Both the position numbers and the translations under genes were made by a program. The notes beneath the pieces were generated by a model. That model did not search any database, was not told the origin of the DNA, and was given only the letters and a program-made list of their open reading frames with translations. From an uncultured Alkaliphilus sp. (lineage in GTDB: Bacteria; Bacillota; Clostridia; Peptostreptococcales; Natronincolaceae), in the NCBI GenBank assembly GCA_938074565.1, contig CALJEQ010000036.1, positions 1 through 63,838 on the forward strand: 63,838 nucleotides of DNA. Direction: 5' to 3'. Of the stretch, positions 7,609 to 16,847 are shown in pieces (position 1 is the first letter of the stretch; each line of letters starts with the position of its first letter).

Positions 7609-7962
7609 TTAGGTTTTTTGTTTAGGTTTTTTATTTCGTTTTTGACTTCTAAGATCTATCTCTTTATGCTCTTTATATACACTAAATGCCATTTTGCTCA
7701 ATACCATTATAATAACACTAATGGCTGTAATGGAAAAATACCGTGTAAAAGTGTCTATATTAGGCCAAACAGTTATAATTATAATTGCTATAAATGCTAC
7801 AAGTATGCCAAACATTGAATATGTCATTACTGGTGGCAGGTTATTTTTATGGGCGTAATTACCTGTTTTATCTATAAGACTTCCTGTTCCTTTTGTAATT
7901 TCTTTTATATGACTTCTCTCTTTTGGTAAATCTGTTATATTTTCCTCAGTGGTATTAGCCAT
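7609..7962 (-). CDS. Small membrane protein of unknown function (117 aa)
   Basis: I do not recognise the family. Residues 1-45 are hydrophilic. Two transmembrane helices follow (about 47-65 and 73-93), and the tail is very basic (KRNKKPKQKT), so both ends are probably cytoplasmic. It starts 14 bases after the stop of the upstream coiled-coil membrane protein, forming a two-gene operon closed by a terminator. Paired expression suggests the two proteins work together in the membrane. Confidence 0.7.
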   Translation of the reverse strand: MANTTEENITDLPKERSHIKEITKGTGSLIDKTGNYAHKNNLPPVMTYSMFGILVAFIAIIIITVWPNIDTFTRYFSITAISVIIMVLSKMAFSVYKEHKEIDLRSQKRNKKPKQKT

Positions 7963-7976
7963 TTACGACTCCATCT

Positions 7977-8720
7977 TCATTGTTTTTCACAGTCTATTTC
8001 TTTGGGGAAATATGTATTAATGATATATTTTTTATCTTTATATATCCCCAATATCCCTATTAGTGTTGCTCCAATACAAACGCCAGCTATACTTCTTGGC
8101 ATCCATTGAAGCCCAATAATTGCAATTAATATGAATATCCCACTGATCACCAAAAGAGTATTGTTGTAATAATTATATTTTCTATTTATTTGTCTATATC
8201 CTCTTGTATCTCCTGTTAATTCATCAATTGAATCAATTTTACTTCTTATAGCAATTAATATATTCATATTTCTATTTGTAGCATTTTTTTCAGGGATTAA
8301 GCTATTACTATTAATTTCTCTAATACTTAATTCTTCTAATATTTCTTGTATGCTAAAAAGTTGATTTTGTATTTTGTCTAATAGTTTTTCGACTTTTGAG
8401 AGCTTGTCTAGATAAATTTCTTTATTCATAATTACTTCTTGGTGTTTTGAAAGACTATCTAAGCTTGTTGCCAAATGATTCAAGAAATCAAAAATAACTT
8501 TATTAGTTTCTTGGATTTTACTAATCATTTTTGCTTGTTGCTTTTTATACTCCTCATTAATTTTTAACATAAGCAAAATCTTCAGCTTTTGATAGATAAG
8601 TTTAAGTTCAAAACCAAATTGAAGCTCATTTTCGTATGTCTTATCCAATATAGTTAAGTAATCTGACATTCCTTTAGTAACCTCCCCTCGTTTTTTCCAA
8701 CTTTTACTATTTTTACTCAT
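7977..8720 (-). CDS. Coiled-coil membrane protein of unknown function (247 aa)
   Basis: The start is ATG 8720, chosen because GGTAGGTG lies six bases upstream; a GTG nine bases earlier overlaps that site. Residues about 1-180 are charged and largely helical with heptad-like segments (for example KLSKVEKLLDKIQNQLFSIQEILEEL). Two hydrophobic helices follow near the C-terminus (about 186-205 and 208-225), then a short charged tail. I recognise no domain. It is the first gene of an operon with the 117-aa membrane protein. Confidence 0.65.
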   Translation of the reverse strand: MSKNSKSWKKRGEVTKGMSDYLTILDKTYENELQFGFELKLIYQKLKILLMLKINEEYKKQQAKMISKIQETNKVIFDFLNHLATSLDSLSKHQEVIMNKEIYLDKLSKVEKLLDKIQNQLFSIQEILEELSIREINSNSLIPEKNATNRNMNILIAIRSKIDSIDELTGDTRGYRQINRKYNYYNNTLLVISGIFILIAIIGLQWMPRSIAGVCIGATLIGILGIYKDKKYIINTYFPKEIDCEKQ

Positions 8721-8969
8721 ATTATACACCTACCAAATAAATATTTCAACACCTAAATAAAATATGGTCTTTTTATCTTATTTTTTCATTACCTACTTTA
8801 TGAAAATAATTTGTAGTTATTTTATCTGATAAATACCATTGATATGAACATTAAGAAACTCCTTCATTTTATATTCTATTCCACGATACTCTTTTGGGTA
8901 CATTTTACTTATAACATTTCCAATATTATTTTTTTTAGTCAGAAAACATATTTAAATTTTATTACAAAA
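8721..8969. other. AT-rich intergenic stretch
   Basis: It separates the unknown membrane operon from sspH. No reading frame with a ribosome binding site and no clear promoter or structure were seen. Confidence 0.4.
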
Positions 8970-9000
8970 ATAAAAAAAGAGATATGTTAATGGCATATCC
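8970..9000 (-). terminator. Terminator of sspH
   Basis: The minus strand forms GGATATG-loop-CATATCTC followed by TTTTTTTATTTTT, about 50 bases after the sspH stop. Confidence 0.8.
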
Positions 9001-9051
9001 CTAGAATAGATTAAAGACAATGAGGGTCCTTCATCAGTTTTATTAATTTAA

Positions 9052-9234
9052 TTAGTTTACTTCAGTCAATTCCGTTAATAAAACTTCCATTGTATCTGTT
9101 GCAAACATATCTGTTTTAATTTCTGCTGTATTTCTAGTTGGGTTTACACCCGCAATCCAGATGGATTGTCCATTATAATGTACAGGAATTCTTTCATTGG
9201 CTGATATTATTTCTTGTGCCCTTCTTACATCCAT
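9052..9234 (-). CDS. sspH: H-type small acid-soluble spore protein
   Basis: Product of 60 aa resembling SspH: MDVRRAQEIISANERIPVHYNG, then a beta-rich middle (IWIAGVNPTRNTAEIK) and an acidic tail (LLTELTEVN). In Bacillus this minor SASP is made in the forespore. The start is ATG 9234, eight bases after AGGAG; the GTG at 9243 would overlap the Shine-Dalgarno. It is a single gene with its own terminator and marks the organism as a sporeformer. Confidence 0.88.
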   Translation of the reverse strand: MDVRRAQEIISANERIPVHYNGQSIWIAGVNPTRNTAEIKTDMFATDTMEVLLTELTEVN

Positions 9235-9353
9235 GTTTATCACTCCTATTTAATTATTAGAAGTATTAAACTTCTTAATACTATATTCTTTCCACACCAA
9301 GCCATTAATAATTCCTTTTTTTTATTTTTATTTTAATCTAGCCTAATGAAAAA

Positions 9354-10526
9354 TTATTTTCTAGCTACTCCTGTTTCAATGGCTGTTTTAGCCACAGCTT
9401 TTGCTACCCTCTCTACTACCCTTCTATCAAAAGGGTCTGGAATAATGTATTGTGGATTTAATTCAGAGGTATTAATTATATTTGCAATAGCGTAAGCTGC
9501 TGCTATTTTCATTTCTTCATTTATCTCAGATGCCCTTACATCTAAAGCACCTCTAAATATTCCTGGAAATGCTAATACATTATTAATTTGATTTGGAAAA
9601 TCTGATCTACCTGTTCCAATCACCTTTGCTCCACCTTCTTCGGCTATTTGGGGTAATACTTCTGGTATTGGATTTGCCATAGCAAATACGATGGCCTCTG
9701 GATTCATGGAGGTAACCATTTCTTTTGTCACCACATTGGGGGCAGATACTCCAATAAATACATCTGCACCTACCATAGCTACTTCTAATTTGCCTTTTAG
9801 TTGTTGTCTGTTTGTTACTTTTGCCATTTCCTCCTGATAAAAATTATTGAATGTTGCTCCTTCATGAATGATGCCTTGTCTATTGACTAAAATTATTTCT
9901 TTTACGCCAACTCTTAACAGTAACTTTCCTATGGCAATACCTGCCGAACCTGCTCCATTAATAACTACTTTAATAGTTTCAAAACTTTTATTAACTAATT
10001 TTAATGCGTTTACTAAGCCAGCCAGTACAACAATAGCGGTACCATGTTGATCGTCATGGAATACTGGAATATCCAATATCTCTTTAAGTTTTTCTTCAAT
10101 TTCAAAGCATCTTGGGGCTGAAATATCTTCTAGATTGATTCCTCCAAAGGTGGGGGCTAAGTATTTTACTGTTTTAACAATTTCATCAACATCATTGGTA
10201 TCTAAACAAATTGGGAAGGCATCTACATCTGCAAAGTTTTTAAATAGTATTGCTTTTCCCTCCATAACTGGCATAGCTGCCTCTGGACCTATATCTCCTA
10301 ATCCTAAAACTGCGCTACCATCTGATACAATTGCCACTAGGTTTCCTTTTGATGTATAGGTGTAGACCTTTTCTTTATCTTCATGGATTGCCTTACATGG
10401 TTCTGCAACTCCTGGTGTATAGGCTAAACTTAAGTCTTCTCTTGTTTCAACCTTCACCTTAGGGTTAACGGATATTTTACCCAAATTTTCTTCATGGAAT
10501 TTTAAACTCTTCTCTATAATACTCAT
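9354..10526 (-). CDS. Malic enzyme (malate dehydrogenase, oxaloacetate-decarboxylating)
   Basis: Product of 390 aa of the short bacterial malic enzyme class, which converts malate to pyruvate and CO2 with NAD(P)+. Seen motifs: catalytic Tyr in SLAYTPGVAEPC, SDGSAVLGLGDIGPEAAMPVMEGK, the metal-binding ED and DD (FHDDQHGTA), and the nucleotide-binding GAGSAGIAIGKLLL. ATG 10526 has AAAGGAGC at good spacing. Single-gene unit. NAD preference is usual for this group but cannot be read reliably from sequence. Confidence 0.93.
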   Translation of the reverse strand: MSIIEKSLKFHEENLGKISVNPKVKVETREDLSLAYTPGVAEPCKAIHEDKEKVYTYTSKGNLVAIVSDGSAVLGLGDIGPEAAMPVMEGKAILFKNFADVDAFPICLDTNDVDEIVKTVKYLAPTFGGINLEDISAPRCFEIEEKLKEILDIPVFHDDQHGTAIVVLAGLVNALKLVNKSFETIKVVINGAGSAGIAIGKLLLRVGVKEIILVNRQGIIHEGATFNNFYQEEMAKVTNRQQLKGKLEVAMVGADVFIGVSAPNVVTKEMVTSMNPEAIVFAMANPIPEVLPQIAEEGGAKVIGTGRSDFPNQINNVLAFPGIFRGALDVRASEINEEMKIAAAYAIANIINTSELNPQYIIPDPFDRRVVERVAKAVAKTAIETGVARK

Positions 10527-10702
10527 TTTTACCGCTCCTTTCAAAACACTTATAGCTAAAAAACTTGTTCTAACAAATCTAATTTATATTGTATAATTTT
10601 GCAGGTGTTGGGTAAAGAGAAATATATAATTCTAGAAAATATACAAAAAAGTAACAAAGGTTATAACAATTATTCACCTCTGCTACTTTATTTATTACCT
10701 AC

Positions 10703-11083
10703 CTACAATAAGTTTGATAGAGTAAAGGTTTCTCTCTTTTTAATTAAATCTATTATAAATCTCAGTTGTGTAACCTCTCCTATTATTAAATTTCTTTCTT
10801 CAACTTCCATATATTTCTCTATCTTATTCAATGAAACATTAACGGAGTCTATATCGTAATGCTCTAATAAAACTTCATATATTGTATTTACTTTATTCCA
10901 ATCTTCTTTGATGTTATCTAAATGTCCTTTTGCGGTTTCCCAATCTTCTACTAGTATGGCTTTATCTAATTTATCAATGGTAGTTAATAATTTTTCATTG
11001 TTTATAGTAACATATTGAGAAAAAAAGAGAGCCCCAGTAAAAAATAATATTAATATAATTGTAGTTATTATAACAACTTTCAT
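10703..11083 (-). CDS. DUF4363 family membrane-anchored protein
   Basis: Product of 126 aa with an N-terminal transmembrane anchor (VVIITTIILILFFTGALFF) followed by an extracytoplasmic helical domain rich in charged residues. Size, layout and position directly after a DUF421 gene (9-base gap) fit the DUF4363 family, which is often paired with DUF421. Function unknown. Confidence 0.7.
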   Translation of the reverse strand: MKVVIITTIILILFFTGALFFSQYVTINNEKLLTTIDKLDKAILVEDWETAKGHLDNIKEDWNKVNTIYEVLLEHYDIDSVNVSLNKIEKYMEVEERNLIIGEVTQLRFIIDLIKKRETFTLSNLL

Positions 11084-11092
11084 ATTTCCTCC

Positions 11093-11770
11093 TTAAGATA
11101 TTTGCCTTTTTTGTATATGAAACTCTTTTGTAGAGGAAAAAAAGGCAAAGAATACGTCTTCTATTTTACTAATATTATTCTTTCTTAATTGTTGATTTAA
11201 CCAATCCATATTATGATCTGTGCTATCTAAGTTTTTTGTAAGTAGTTTTCCATCAAGTATTATAGTTACAGGAAGTTGTTCCTGTTGCTTATCTATCTTT
11301 AAATCTTCTAATACAACTTTATTTTTACTGGTTTTAGGTATAATGCTTAAATTTCCATTAGTCTCCATTATTGCAAATTCTACGTCGCTTAAATTCGGGT
11401 ATTCCTTCAATCTTAACTGTTCTAGTAGGTCATTCATATTAATTCTTAATCTTCTTAACTCTGACTGTACTATTTCACCTTTATTAATGATTATACTTGG
11501 TTTACCACAAATGATATTACTTACACTTTCACTTTTAATTGATAGATAAGAGACTATCACTTGTACCCCTAGTAGAGTAAGTATAGGGATGATTCCATTA
11601 ATTAAAGGTATGGCGGTATTTTCCATTGGTGTTGCCGCTAATTCAGCAATTAATATGGTAATAACTAGTTCAAAGGGTTGCATTTGACCTATTTGCCTCT
11701 TTCCCATCATTCTCATAACCACAACAACCAAAAAATATAATATAAAGGCTCGAACAAATATTATCAGCAT
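11093..11770 (-). CDS. DUF421 (YetF-like) membrane protein
   Basis: Product of 225 aa. Three transmembrane helices lie in the first 80 residues (LYFLVVVVMRMMGKRQIGQM...), followed by the soluble DUF421 domain with ICGKPSIIINKGEI and the RLRINMNDLLEQLR signature. In Bacillus and clostridia such proteins are often sporulation-linked membrane proteins of unclear biochemistry. The start is ATG 11770, nine bases after GGGAG; the TTG at 11779 abuts that site. A second, distant DUF421 gene is at 25390-26085. Confidence 0.85.
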   Translation of the reverse strand: MLIIFVRAFILYFLVVVVMRMMGKRQIGQMQPFELVITILIAELAATPMENTAIPLINGIIPILTLLGVQVIVSYLSIKSESVSNIICGKPSIIINKGEIVQSELRRLRINMNDLLEQLRLKEYPNLSDVEFAIMETNGNLSIIPKTSKNKVVLEDLKIDKQQEQLPVTIILDGKLLTKNLDSTDHNMDWLNQQLRKNNISKIEDVFFAFFSSTKEFHIQKRQIS

Positions 11771-11950
11771 TTTTTTCAACTCCCAAATTATATTACTTTT
11801 AGAGTAAATAGTATTAATAGTTCCATTTCCTCATCTTAGTATTACCTATACTATTTGTAATATAATAATGATAATTGTTTTGGTAGTTGTAAAATTTGGT
11901 ATTACTTATCTTGTTTATAGTATTCTAACTTTCAAACTACTTTCACTCAT
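11771..11950. other. Intergenic region upstream of the DUF421 gene
   Basis: AT-rich with no recognisable gene. It must hold the DUF421-DUF4363 promoter. I could not pick convincing -35 and -10 boxes. Confidence 0.35.
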
Positions 11951-11996
11951 AAAAAAATAGAGATTAAAAGGTCTTAGTTCTCCTTTTAATCTCTAT
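11951..11996 (-). terminator. Terminator of the aldehyde dehydrogenase gene
   Basis: A 14-bp stem (AATAGAGATTAAAAG and complement) closes a 12-base loop, followed on the minus strand by a T7 run. It lies 79 bases after the stop. Confidence 0.88.
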
Positions 11997-12074
11997 TAAT
12001 TATATTGCATTTTAAACTTGGCATTTATTATTTGTTTTTAAAAAAAGTTTTTAAATAGTTTTTACCTTCCTTAA

Positions 12075-13532
12075 TTAGATTTTCATAGAAATATATTTTG
12101 TCTCTAAGAAGCCTTCAATTCCATAATGTCCACCTTCTCTGCCTATACCACTTTCTTTATAACCTCCAAAGGGTGCTTGTGGAGATGAAACTTTCCCATC
12201 ATTTATGCCTATAATCCCGAACTCTAATTTCTCTGCTACTTTTACAGCCCTTGAAAGTGATTCTGTGAAAAAATATGCTGCTAAGCCATAATTGGTGTCA
12301 TTTGCCATTTTTATAACTTCTTCTTCTGTTTCAAAGGTAATAACGGGTATTATTGGCCCAAAGGTTTCTTCTTTGGTAATAAGCATTTGATTAGTTATAT
12401 TAGATAATAGGGTAGGTTGTATAAAATAACCACCTTTATGATTAATTCCACTGTGGTGAGCTTTACCGCCAAATTCTAATGTTGCTCCTTTATCCAGTGC
12501 ATCTTTTATGTGTTCCTTTACCTTTTCAAAGCTATTTCCATCAATTAATGGACCGATTTCAACACCTGTTTCCATTCCATTTCCAACTTTATAATTTTTT
12601 AATTTATCCTTCAGCTTTTTTATAAACTGTTCTTTAACTTTTTCATGTACATAAAAACGATTGGAGGCAATGCAGGTTTGACCACAGTTTCTTAGTTTTG
12701 ATGCAATGGTCCCTTCTATGGCTTTATCTATATCTGCATCATCAAATACAATGAGGGGTGCGTGTCCGCCTAACTCTAATGAAAGATTTTTTACCGTTTT
12801 AGCTGACTGTTCCATTAATTTTTTTCCCACCTCTGTTGATCCTGTAAAGGTAAGTTTTCTTACTCTTTCATCTTCCATTAAGGTTTTTCCTATTGCTTTA
12901 GCTGAACCAGTCACTAGGTTAATTACCCCTTTAGGTATTCCTGCTGTTTCAAATATCTCAAATAATTTTATGGCTGTTAAGGGTGTTTGGGTGGCTGGTT
13001 TAAGGACTACTGTACAACCTGCCGCTAAAGCTGGTGCCATTTTTCTTGTAATCATTGCAGCAGGAAAATTCCACGGTGTAATAGCTGCCACCACTCCAAC
13101 TGGTTGCTTAATAACAATCATTCTTTTATTAGGGCTCCATGCAGGTATTGTTTCTCCGTATACCCGTTTACATTCCTCTGCATACCACTCTAAAAAACCT
13201 GCTGCATATTGTACTTCTCCCACAGCTTCATTTAATGGTTTTCCTTGTTCTAAGGTTATTATTTCAGCTAATTCATTTTGTTGTTCCATCATAATGTGAA
13301 ATGCTTTTTTTAAGTAACCACTGCGAACATTTGCTGGCAGTTCTCTCCATTCTTTTAAAGCTTTTTCAGCCGCTGTTATTGCTTCTTTGGTTTCAGCTTC
13401 CCCCCCATTGGGAACATACCCCAAGACTTCACCTGTGGCAGGATTATGTACTTCTATTGTTTCACCGTTATAGGCGTTTATCCATTCTCCTTCTATGTAA
13501 ATATTATACCTCTTTAATTTATTGTCCTTCAT
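12075..13532 (-). CDS. NAD(P)-dependent aldehyde dehydrogenase, succinate-semialdehyde type
   Basis: Product of 485 aa, full length for the ALDH superfamily. Motifs in order: TPWNFPAAMITRKMAPALAAG, LKPATQTP, FTGSTEVGK, the catalytic Glu in LELGGHAP, the catalytic Cys in NCGQTCIASNR, and ETFGPIIPV. WNFPAAMITRK and GQTCIA are typical of the GabD succinate-semialdehyde dehydrogenase subgroup, which makes succinate from the semialdehyde. No GABA transaminase or 4-hydroxybutyrate gene is adjacent, so the substrate remains inferred. It stands alone between two terminators. Confidence 0.85.
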   Translation of the reverse strand: MKDNKLKRYNIYIEGEWINAYNGETIEVHNPATGEVLGYVPNGGEAETKEAITAAEKALKEWRELPANVRSGYLKKAFHIMMEQQNELAEIITLEQGKPLNEAVGEVQYAAGFLEWYAEECKRVYGETIPAWSPNKRMIVIKQPVGVVAAITPWNFPAAMITRKMAPALAAGCTVVLKPATQTPLTAIKLFEIFETAGIPKGVINLVTGSAKAIGKTLMEDERVRKLTFTGSTEVGKKLMEQSAKTVKNLSLELGGHAPLIVFDDADIDKAIEGTIASKLRNCGQTCIASNRFYVHEKVKEQFIKKLKDKLKNYKVGNGMETGVEIGPLIDGNSFEKVKEHIKDALDKGATLEFGGKAHHSGINHKGGYFIQPTLLSNITNQMLITKEETFGPIIPVITFETEEEVIKMANDTNYGLAAYFFTESLSRAVKVAEKLEFGIIGINDGKVSSPQAPFGGYKESGIGREGGHYGIEGFLETKYISMKI

Positions 13533-13600
13533 TCTCTATTCCCCCTTCTTGTCATTGGAGTAAAAACTTGTATTTTATATAACCTTTTCTTAATTATAAC

Positions 13601-13632
13601 AAAAAAGGTCTTAAATTTTACAAGACCTTTTA
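13601..13632 (-). terminator. Terminator of the LD-carboxypeptidase/M20 operon
   Basis: AAAAAGGTCTT and its complement with a 9-base loop, flanked by A and T runs on both sides. It starts just after the M20 gene's stop. Confidence 0.8.
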
Positions 13633-13637
13633 TTTTT

Positions 13638-14822
13638 TTATAATAATATTCTAAGACAATTGACTACTTGCAAGGCTACTCCTGTAACCAGGCAATCTTC
13701 GTCTATATCAAATAAATCACTATGAACAGGATATGTGGTATTTTTATCTGCATTTCCACTTCCTAAACGATAAAAAGCCCCCTGTACCTCTTGAAGGAAA
13801 TATGAGAAATCCTCCACCCCTAAACTGGCTTTTTCTAAAACCATTACAGCTTCTTTGTTTAATAATTCTATAGCATTTTCTTTAACAATATTTACCGTTT
13901 TATCATTATTGATTAAGGTTGGATACCCTTCTTTTATACTGAGTTCTCCTTCGCCCCCCATTCCCTTCGCTATATTCTTTATTATGGCTTCTATTTTATT
14001 AAGCACTGTTTTTCTAACTTGTTGATTTAAAGTTCTAACTGTGCCCGTCATAGTCACCTGCTGGGCAACAATGTTACCTTGACTACCACCGTTTATTGTT
14101 CCTATTGTTATTACTGCCGACTCTCTAGGGTCTATATTTCTACTTACTATGGTTTGAAGGGCTGTTATTATTTGTCCTGCTATGGTAATGGCATCTATGC
14201 CTTCATGGGGATAAGCACCGTGAGTACTGCTACCCGTTATGATAATTTTTATATTATCGGAGGATGCATTCATCTGTCCATACTTAACACCTATTTTGCC
14301 TACTGGTATTTCTGGTGAGACATGTAAACCAAAAATGGCATCTACTTTTGACTTTTCCAGCACACCATCTTGAATCATTGGCTTTGCCCCACCAATGGTT
14401 TCTTCTGCTGGTTGAAAAATTAGTTTTACATTTCCTTTTAATTGTTTTTTCATCTTATTTAATATTATGGCAGCCCCCAACAGGATGGTCATATGGGCAT
14501 CATGGCCACAGCCATGGATTTTTCCAGTTATGGTGGAAGTATATGAGGTCTTTTTGTTATCATTAATAGGGAGCCCATCCATATCTGCTCTAAGGGCTAC
14601 TGTTTTTCCTGGAATTGCACCTTCTATTAATCCTAAAATGCCATAGTGATTTGTAAAAGTTTTATATGGGATTTGGTGTTTTTCTAAGTGCTGAATAATT
14701 ACCCTTCTGGTTTCTTTTTCATCTGTTGATAATTCAGGAAACTTATGAAAATAGCGTCTTACTTTAATAAGCCAATCTTTCAATTGATTAGCTTCTTCTA
14801 AAATATTGTTATAATCTATCAT
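13638..14822 (-). CDS. M20 family amidohydrolase (N-acyl-amino-acid hydrolase type)
   Basis: Product of 394 aa of the M20D group (IAA-amino acid, hippurate and N-acyl aminoacylase-like). Seen: RRYFHKFPELS, VALRADMDGLPI, metal ligands in HGCGHDAHM, the catalytic Glu pair in FQPAEE, HVSPEIPVG and the C-terminal SLGVEDFSYF. It removes acyl groups from amino acids or cleaves short amides in the cytoplasm. Its ATG overlaps the stop of the upstream LD-carboxypeptidase gene by four bases, so the two are coupled; a joint role in peptide or murein-fragment recycling is an inference. Confidence 0.9.
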   Translation of the reverse strand: MIDYNNILEEANQLKDWLIKVRRYFHKFPELSTDEKETRRVIIQHLEKHQIPYKTFTNHYGILGLIEGAIPGKTVALRADMDGLPINDNKKTSYTSTITGKIHGCGHDAHMTILLGAAIILNKMKKQLKGNVKLIFQPAEETIGGAKPMIQDGVLEKSKVDAIFGLHVSPEIPVGKIGVKYGQMNASSDNIKIIITGSSTHGAYPHEGIDAITIAGQIITALQTIVSRNIDPRESAVITIGTINGGSQGNIVAQQVTMTGTVRTLNQQVRKTVLNKIEAIIKNIAKGMGGEGELSIKEGYPTLINNDKTVNIVKENAIELLNKEAVMVLEKASLGVEDFSYFLQEVQGAFYRLGSGNADKNTTYPVHSDLFDIDEDCLVTGVALQVVNCLRILL

Positions 14823-15745
14823 GTTTTTATTCCACTCTCCTCTATTCTAATAATCCCTTTTAGGGGGTTAATATAGGTTTGTAGCCCAAAGGGGATTGTT
14901 AATTGGGGCATACAATGGCCAGCCTTAACACCATATATGGTGGGCTTTTTTAATGGAACTAATCTTTCTAGTAACACCTCCATTAAACTGCTACTTTCAG
15001 CATCTTTTCCTTCACACTGATGAAAGTTTCCTAAAATAATACCTGAAACTGCTTGAAGTTTACCCGATAAAATTAACTGAGTAAGCATTCGGTCTATGCG
15101 ATAGGGTTCTTCGCTTATTTCTTCAATAAATAATATTTTTTTGGTTGTATTGATCTCATAAGGAGTTCCTAAAGTAGAGTTAATGATGGACAAATTCCCT
15201 CCTATAACTTCCCCTATAGCCTCTCCTTCTACTAGGGATTTAAAGACCTCTCCATTGGGATTAGTTAAATTATAAAAAGGGGCATCTGTTGAAAGCATCC
15301 TTAATAATTCTGTTTTTGTAAAATAGTCTAGTCCTTCGCTTATGTTTATTGCCATCGGTCCATGAAAGGTTACCAATTTGCAATATTTATTTATGGCTAT
15401 GTGTAGACTGGTAATATCACTGAAGCCTACAAATATTTTGGGATTTTCTATTATGGTGCTGTAGTCTATACTAGGCAAAATTCTTGCTGATCCATAGCCA
15501 CCTCTTAAACAAAGAATTGCTTTTATCCCTTTATCTTTGAAGAACCTATTGATGTCATTAGCTCTAACATCATCTGCCCCAGACAAATACCGTTGTTTTT
15601 GATAACAACTATCTCCTACTCTTACTTTATAACCCCATGCCTCTAGTTGTTTTATTGCTTTTTCTATTACTTTATGTATAACTGGACTGGAAGGGGCAAC
15701 GATACCTATAGTGTCTCCTATTTTTAGTCCATTGGGTTTTTGCAT
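14819..15745 (-). CDS. LD-carboxypeptidase, S66 family
   Basis: Product of 308 aa. The S66 fold is shown by GDTIGIVAPSSP at the N-terminus, the nucleophilic Ser in RGGYGSARILPSIDY, and the Glu and His positions in ILFIEEISEEPYRIDRML and VKAGHCMPQLTIPFG. Family members (LdcA, MccF-like) cleave the L-D bond of murein tetrapeptides in recycling or inactivate microcin-like nucleotides. First gene of an operon with an M20 amidohydrolase and divergent from uppP. Cytoplasmic; no signal peptide. Confidence 0.9.
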   Translation of the reverse strand: MQKPNGLKIGDTIGIVAPSSPVIHKVIEKAIKQLEAWGYKVRVGDSCYQKQRYLSGADDVRANDINRFFKDKGIKAILCLRGGYGSARILPSIDYSTIIENPKIFVGFSDITSLHIAINKYCKLVTFHGPMAINISEGLDYFTKTELLRMLSTDAPFYNLTNPNGEVFKSLVEGEAIGEVIGGNLSIINSTLGTPYEINTTKKILFIEEISEEPYRIDRMLTQLILSGKLQAVSGIILGNFHQCEGKDAESSSLMEVLLERLVPLKKPTIYGVKAGHCMPQLTIPFGLQTYINPLKGIIRIEESGIKT

Positions 15746-15875
15746 TTTTATAACCTCCCTTCAGTATTATATTTCTTTCTATATTATAAAAGGTTTTGGG
15801 TAATTTTTAGTGATTTATTCCATTTTATGTTTTATAATTAGTATCAGTGAATATACTTTTTAAGGAGGTGATTAC

Positions 15876-16706
15876 ATGAATATATTTAAAGCGATTATAT
15901 TGGGATTGGTTCAAGGTCTAACTGAATTTTTACCCGTTAGTAGTTCTGGTCATTTGGCTGTTACCCAAAGTATTTTAAATGTTCCTGAAGAACGTATTTT
16001 GTTTTTAACTGTAATGCTACACTTTGGTACTTTAATATCTGTATTTTTTATTTATTCAAAAGATATTTATAATATTATAGTAGAGTTTTTTAAACTTGCT
16101 GTTGAGTTGTTTACTGGTAAGGGCTTACATTTTAATAATGAATATAGACGTTTGGGGCTTTATATTATTATTGCCACTATTCCCACAGGTTTAATGGGAG
16201 TTTTATTTAAGGATATTTTTGAAAGTTTTTATACTTCACAGATTATTATTGGTTCTGCCTTAATTGTAACTGGTAGTTTGTTGTGGTTGGCAGAAAGGGT
16301 ACATACAGGTAAAAGAAGTATCCATCAAATGAAATGGTTGGATGCCATTATCGTTGGAATTTTTCAAGGACTTGCCATTACCCCTGGTATTTCAAGGTCT
16401 GGTTCTACTATAGTTGGTTCTTTATTAAGGGGATTTAATAAAGAATTGGCAACAAAGTTTTCTTTTTTAATTTCAATTCCTGCTATTTTAGGGGCTACTG
16501 TATTTGAGGTAAAGGATGCTTTGGAGGTAGGTCTGGGAGATTTAACCTTTGGAATTCTATTGGCGGGTATTCTTTCTGCTTTTCTTGCTGGAATCTTTGC
16601 CATTAGAACTTTAATTAACTTAATTAAAAAGGAAAAGTTATATTATTTTTCTTACTATACTTGGAGTATTGGTGGTATTATTGTTATTTTGTCATTAATA
16701 AGATAA
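15876..16706 (+). CDS. uppP: Undecaprenyl-diphosphatase
   Basis: Product of 276 aa with about eight transmembrane helices. It dephosphorylates undecaprenyl pyrophosphate for reuse as the lipid carrier of wall synthesis, and some members give bacitracin tolerance. Signatures: LGLVQGLTEFLPVSSSGHL at the N-terminus with the catalytic Glu, and the second repeat IFQGLAITPGISRSGSTI with the catalytic Arg/Ser region. TAAGGAGGTG lies in good register with the ATG. Single gene followed by terminators. Confidence 0.96.
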   Translation: MNIFKAIILGLVQGLTEFLPVSSSGHLAVTQSILNVPEERILFLTVMLHFGTLISVFFIYSKDIYNIIVEFFKLAVELFTGKGLHFNNEYRRLGLYIIIATIPTGLMGVLFKDIFESFYTSQIIIGSALIVTGSLLWLAERVHTGKRSIHQMKWLDAIIVGIFQGLAITPGISRSGSTIVGSLLRGFNKELATKFSFLISIPAILGATVFEVKDALEVGLGDLTFGILLAGILSAFLAGIFAIRTLINLIKKEKLYYFSYYTWSIGGIIVILSLIR

Positions 16707-16743
16707 ATAAAGCTATGAACCTTGAAGGGTTTATTGTATAAAA

Positions 16744-16783
16744 AAATCAGCCACCATTGCCATACATGATGGGGCTGATTTTT
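16744..16783 (+). terminator. Terminator of uppP
   Basis: AAATCAGCC and GGCTGATTT enclose an inner CCAT/ATGG stem, followed by T5, about 40 bases after the stop. Confidence 0.82.
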
Positions 16784-16819
16784 GCTATGACTAAGAAAAA
16801 ACACATCTTTCATCGGTCT

Positions 16820-16842
16820 AACCACCTCAAGTTTAGGTGGTT
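16820..16842. terminator. Second hairpin between convergent uppP and mazG-like genes
   Basis: AACCACCT, loop, AGGTGGTT, followed on the plus strand by CTTGTTTAATATTTTTTT. It lies a few bases before the end of the mazG-like gene on the other strand and may be a back-up terminator. Confidence 0.55.
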
Positions 16843-16847
16843 CTTGT

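Noticed and set aside
12706..13299. 197-codon plus-strand frame inside the aldehyde dehydrogenase gene
   Set aside because: Antisense shadow of a strongly conserved gene. No ribosome site and no sensible protein features.
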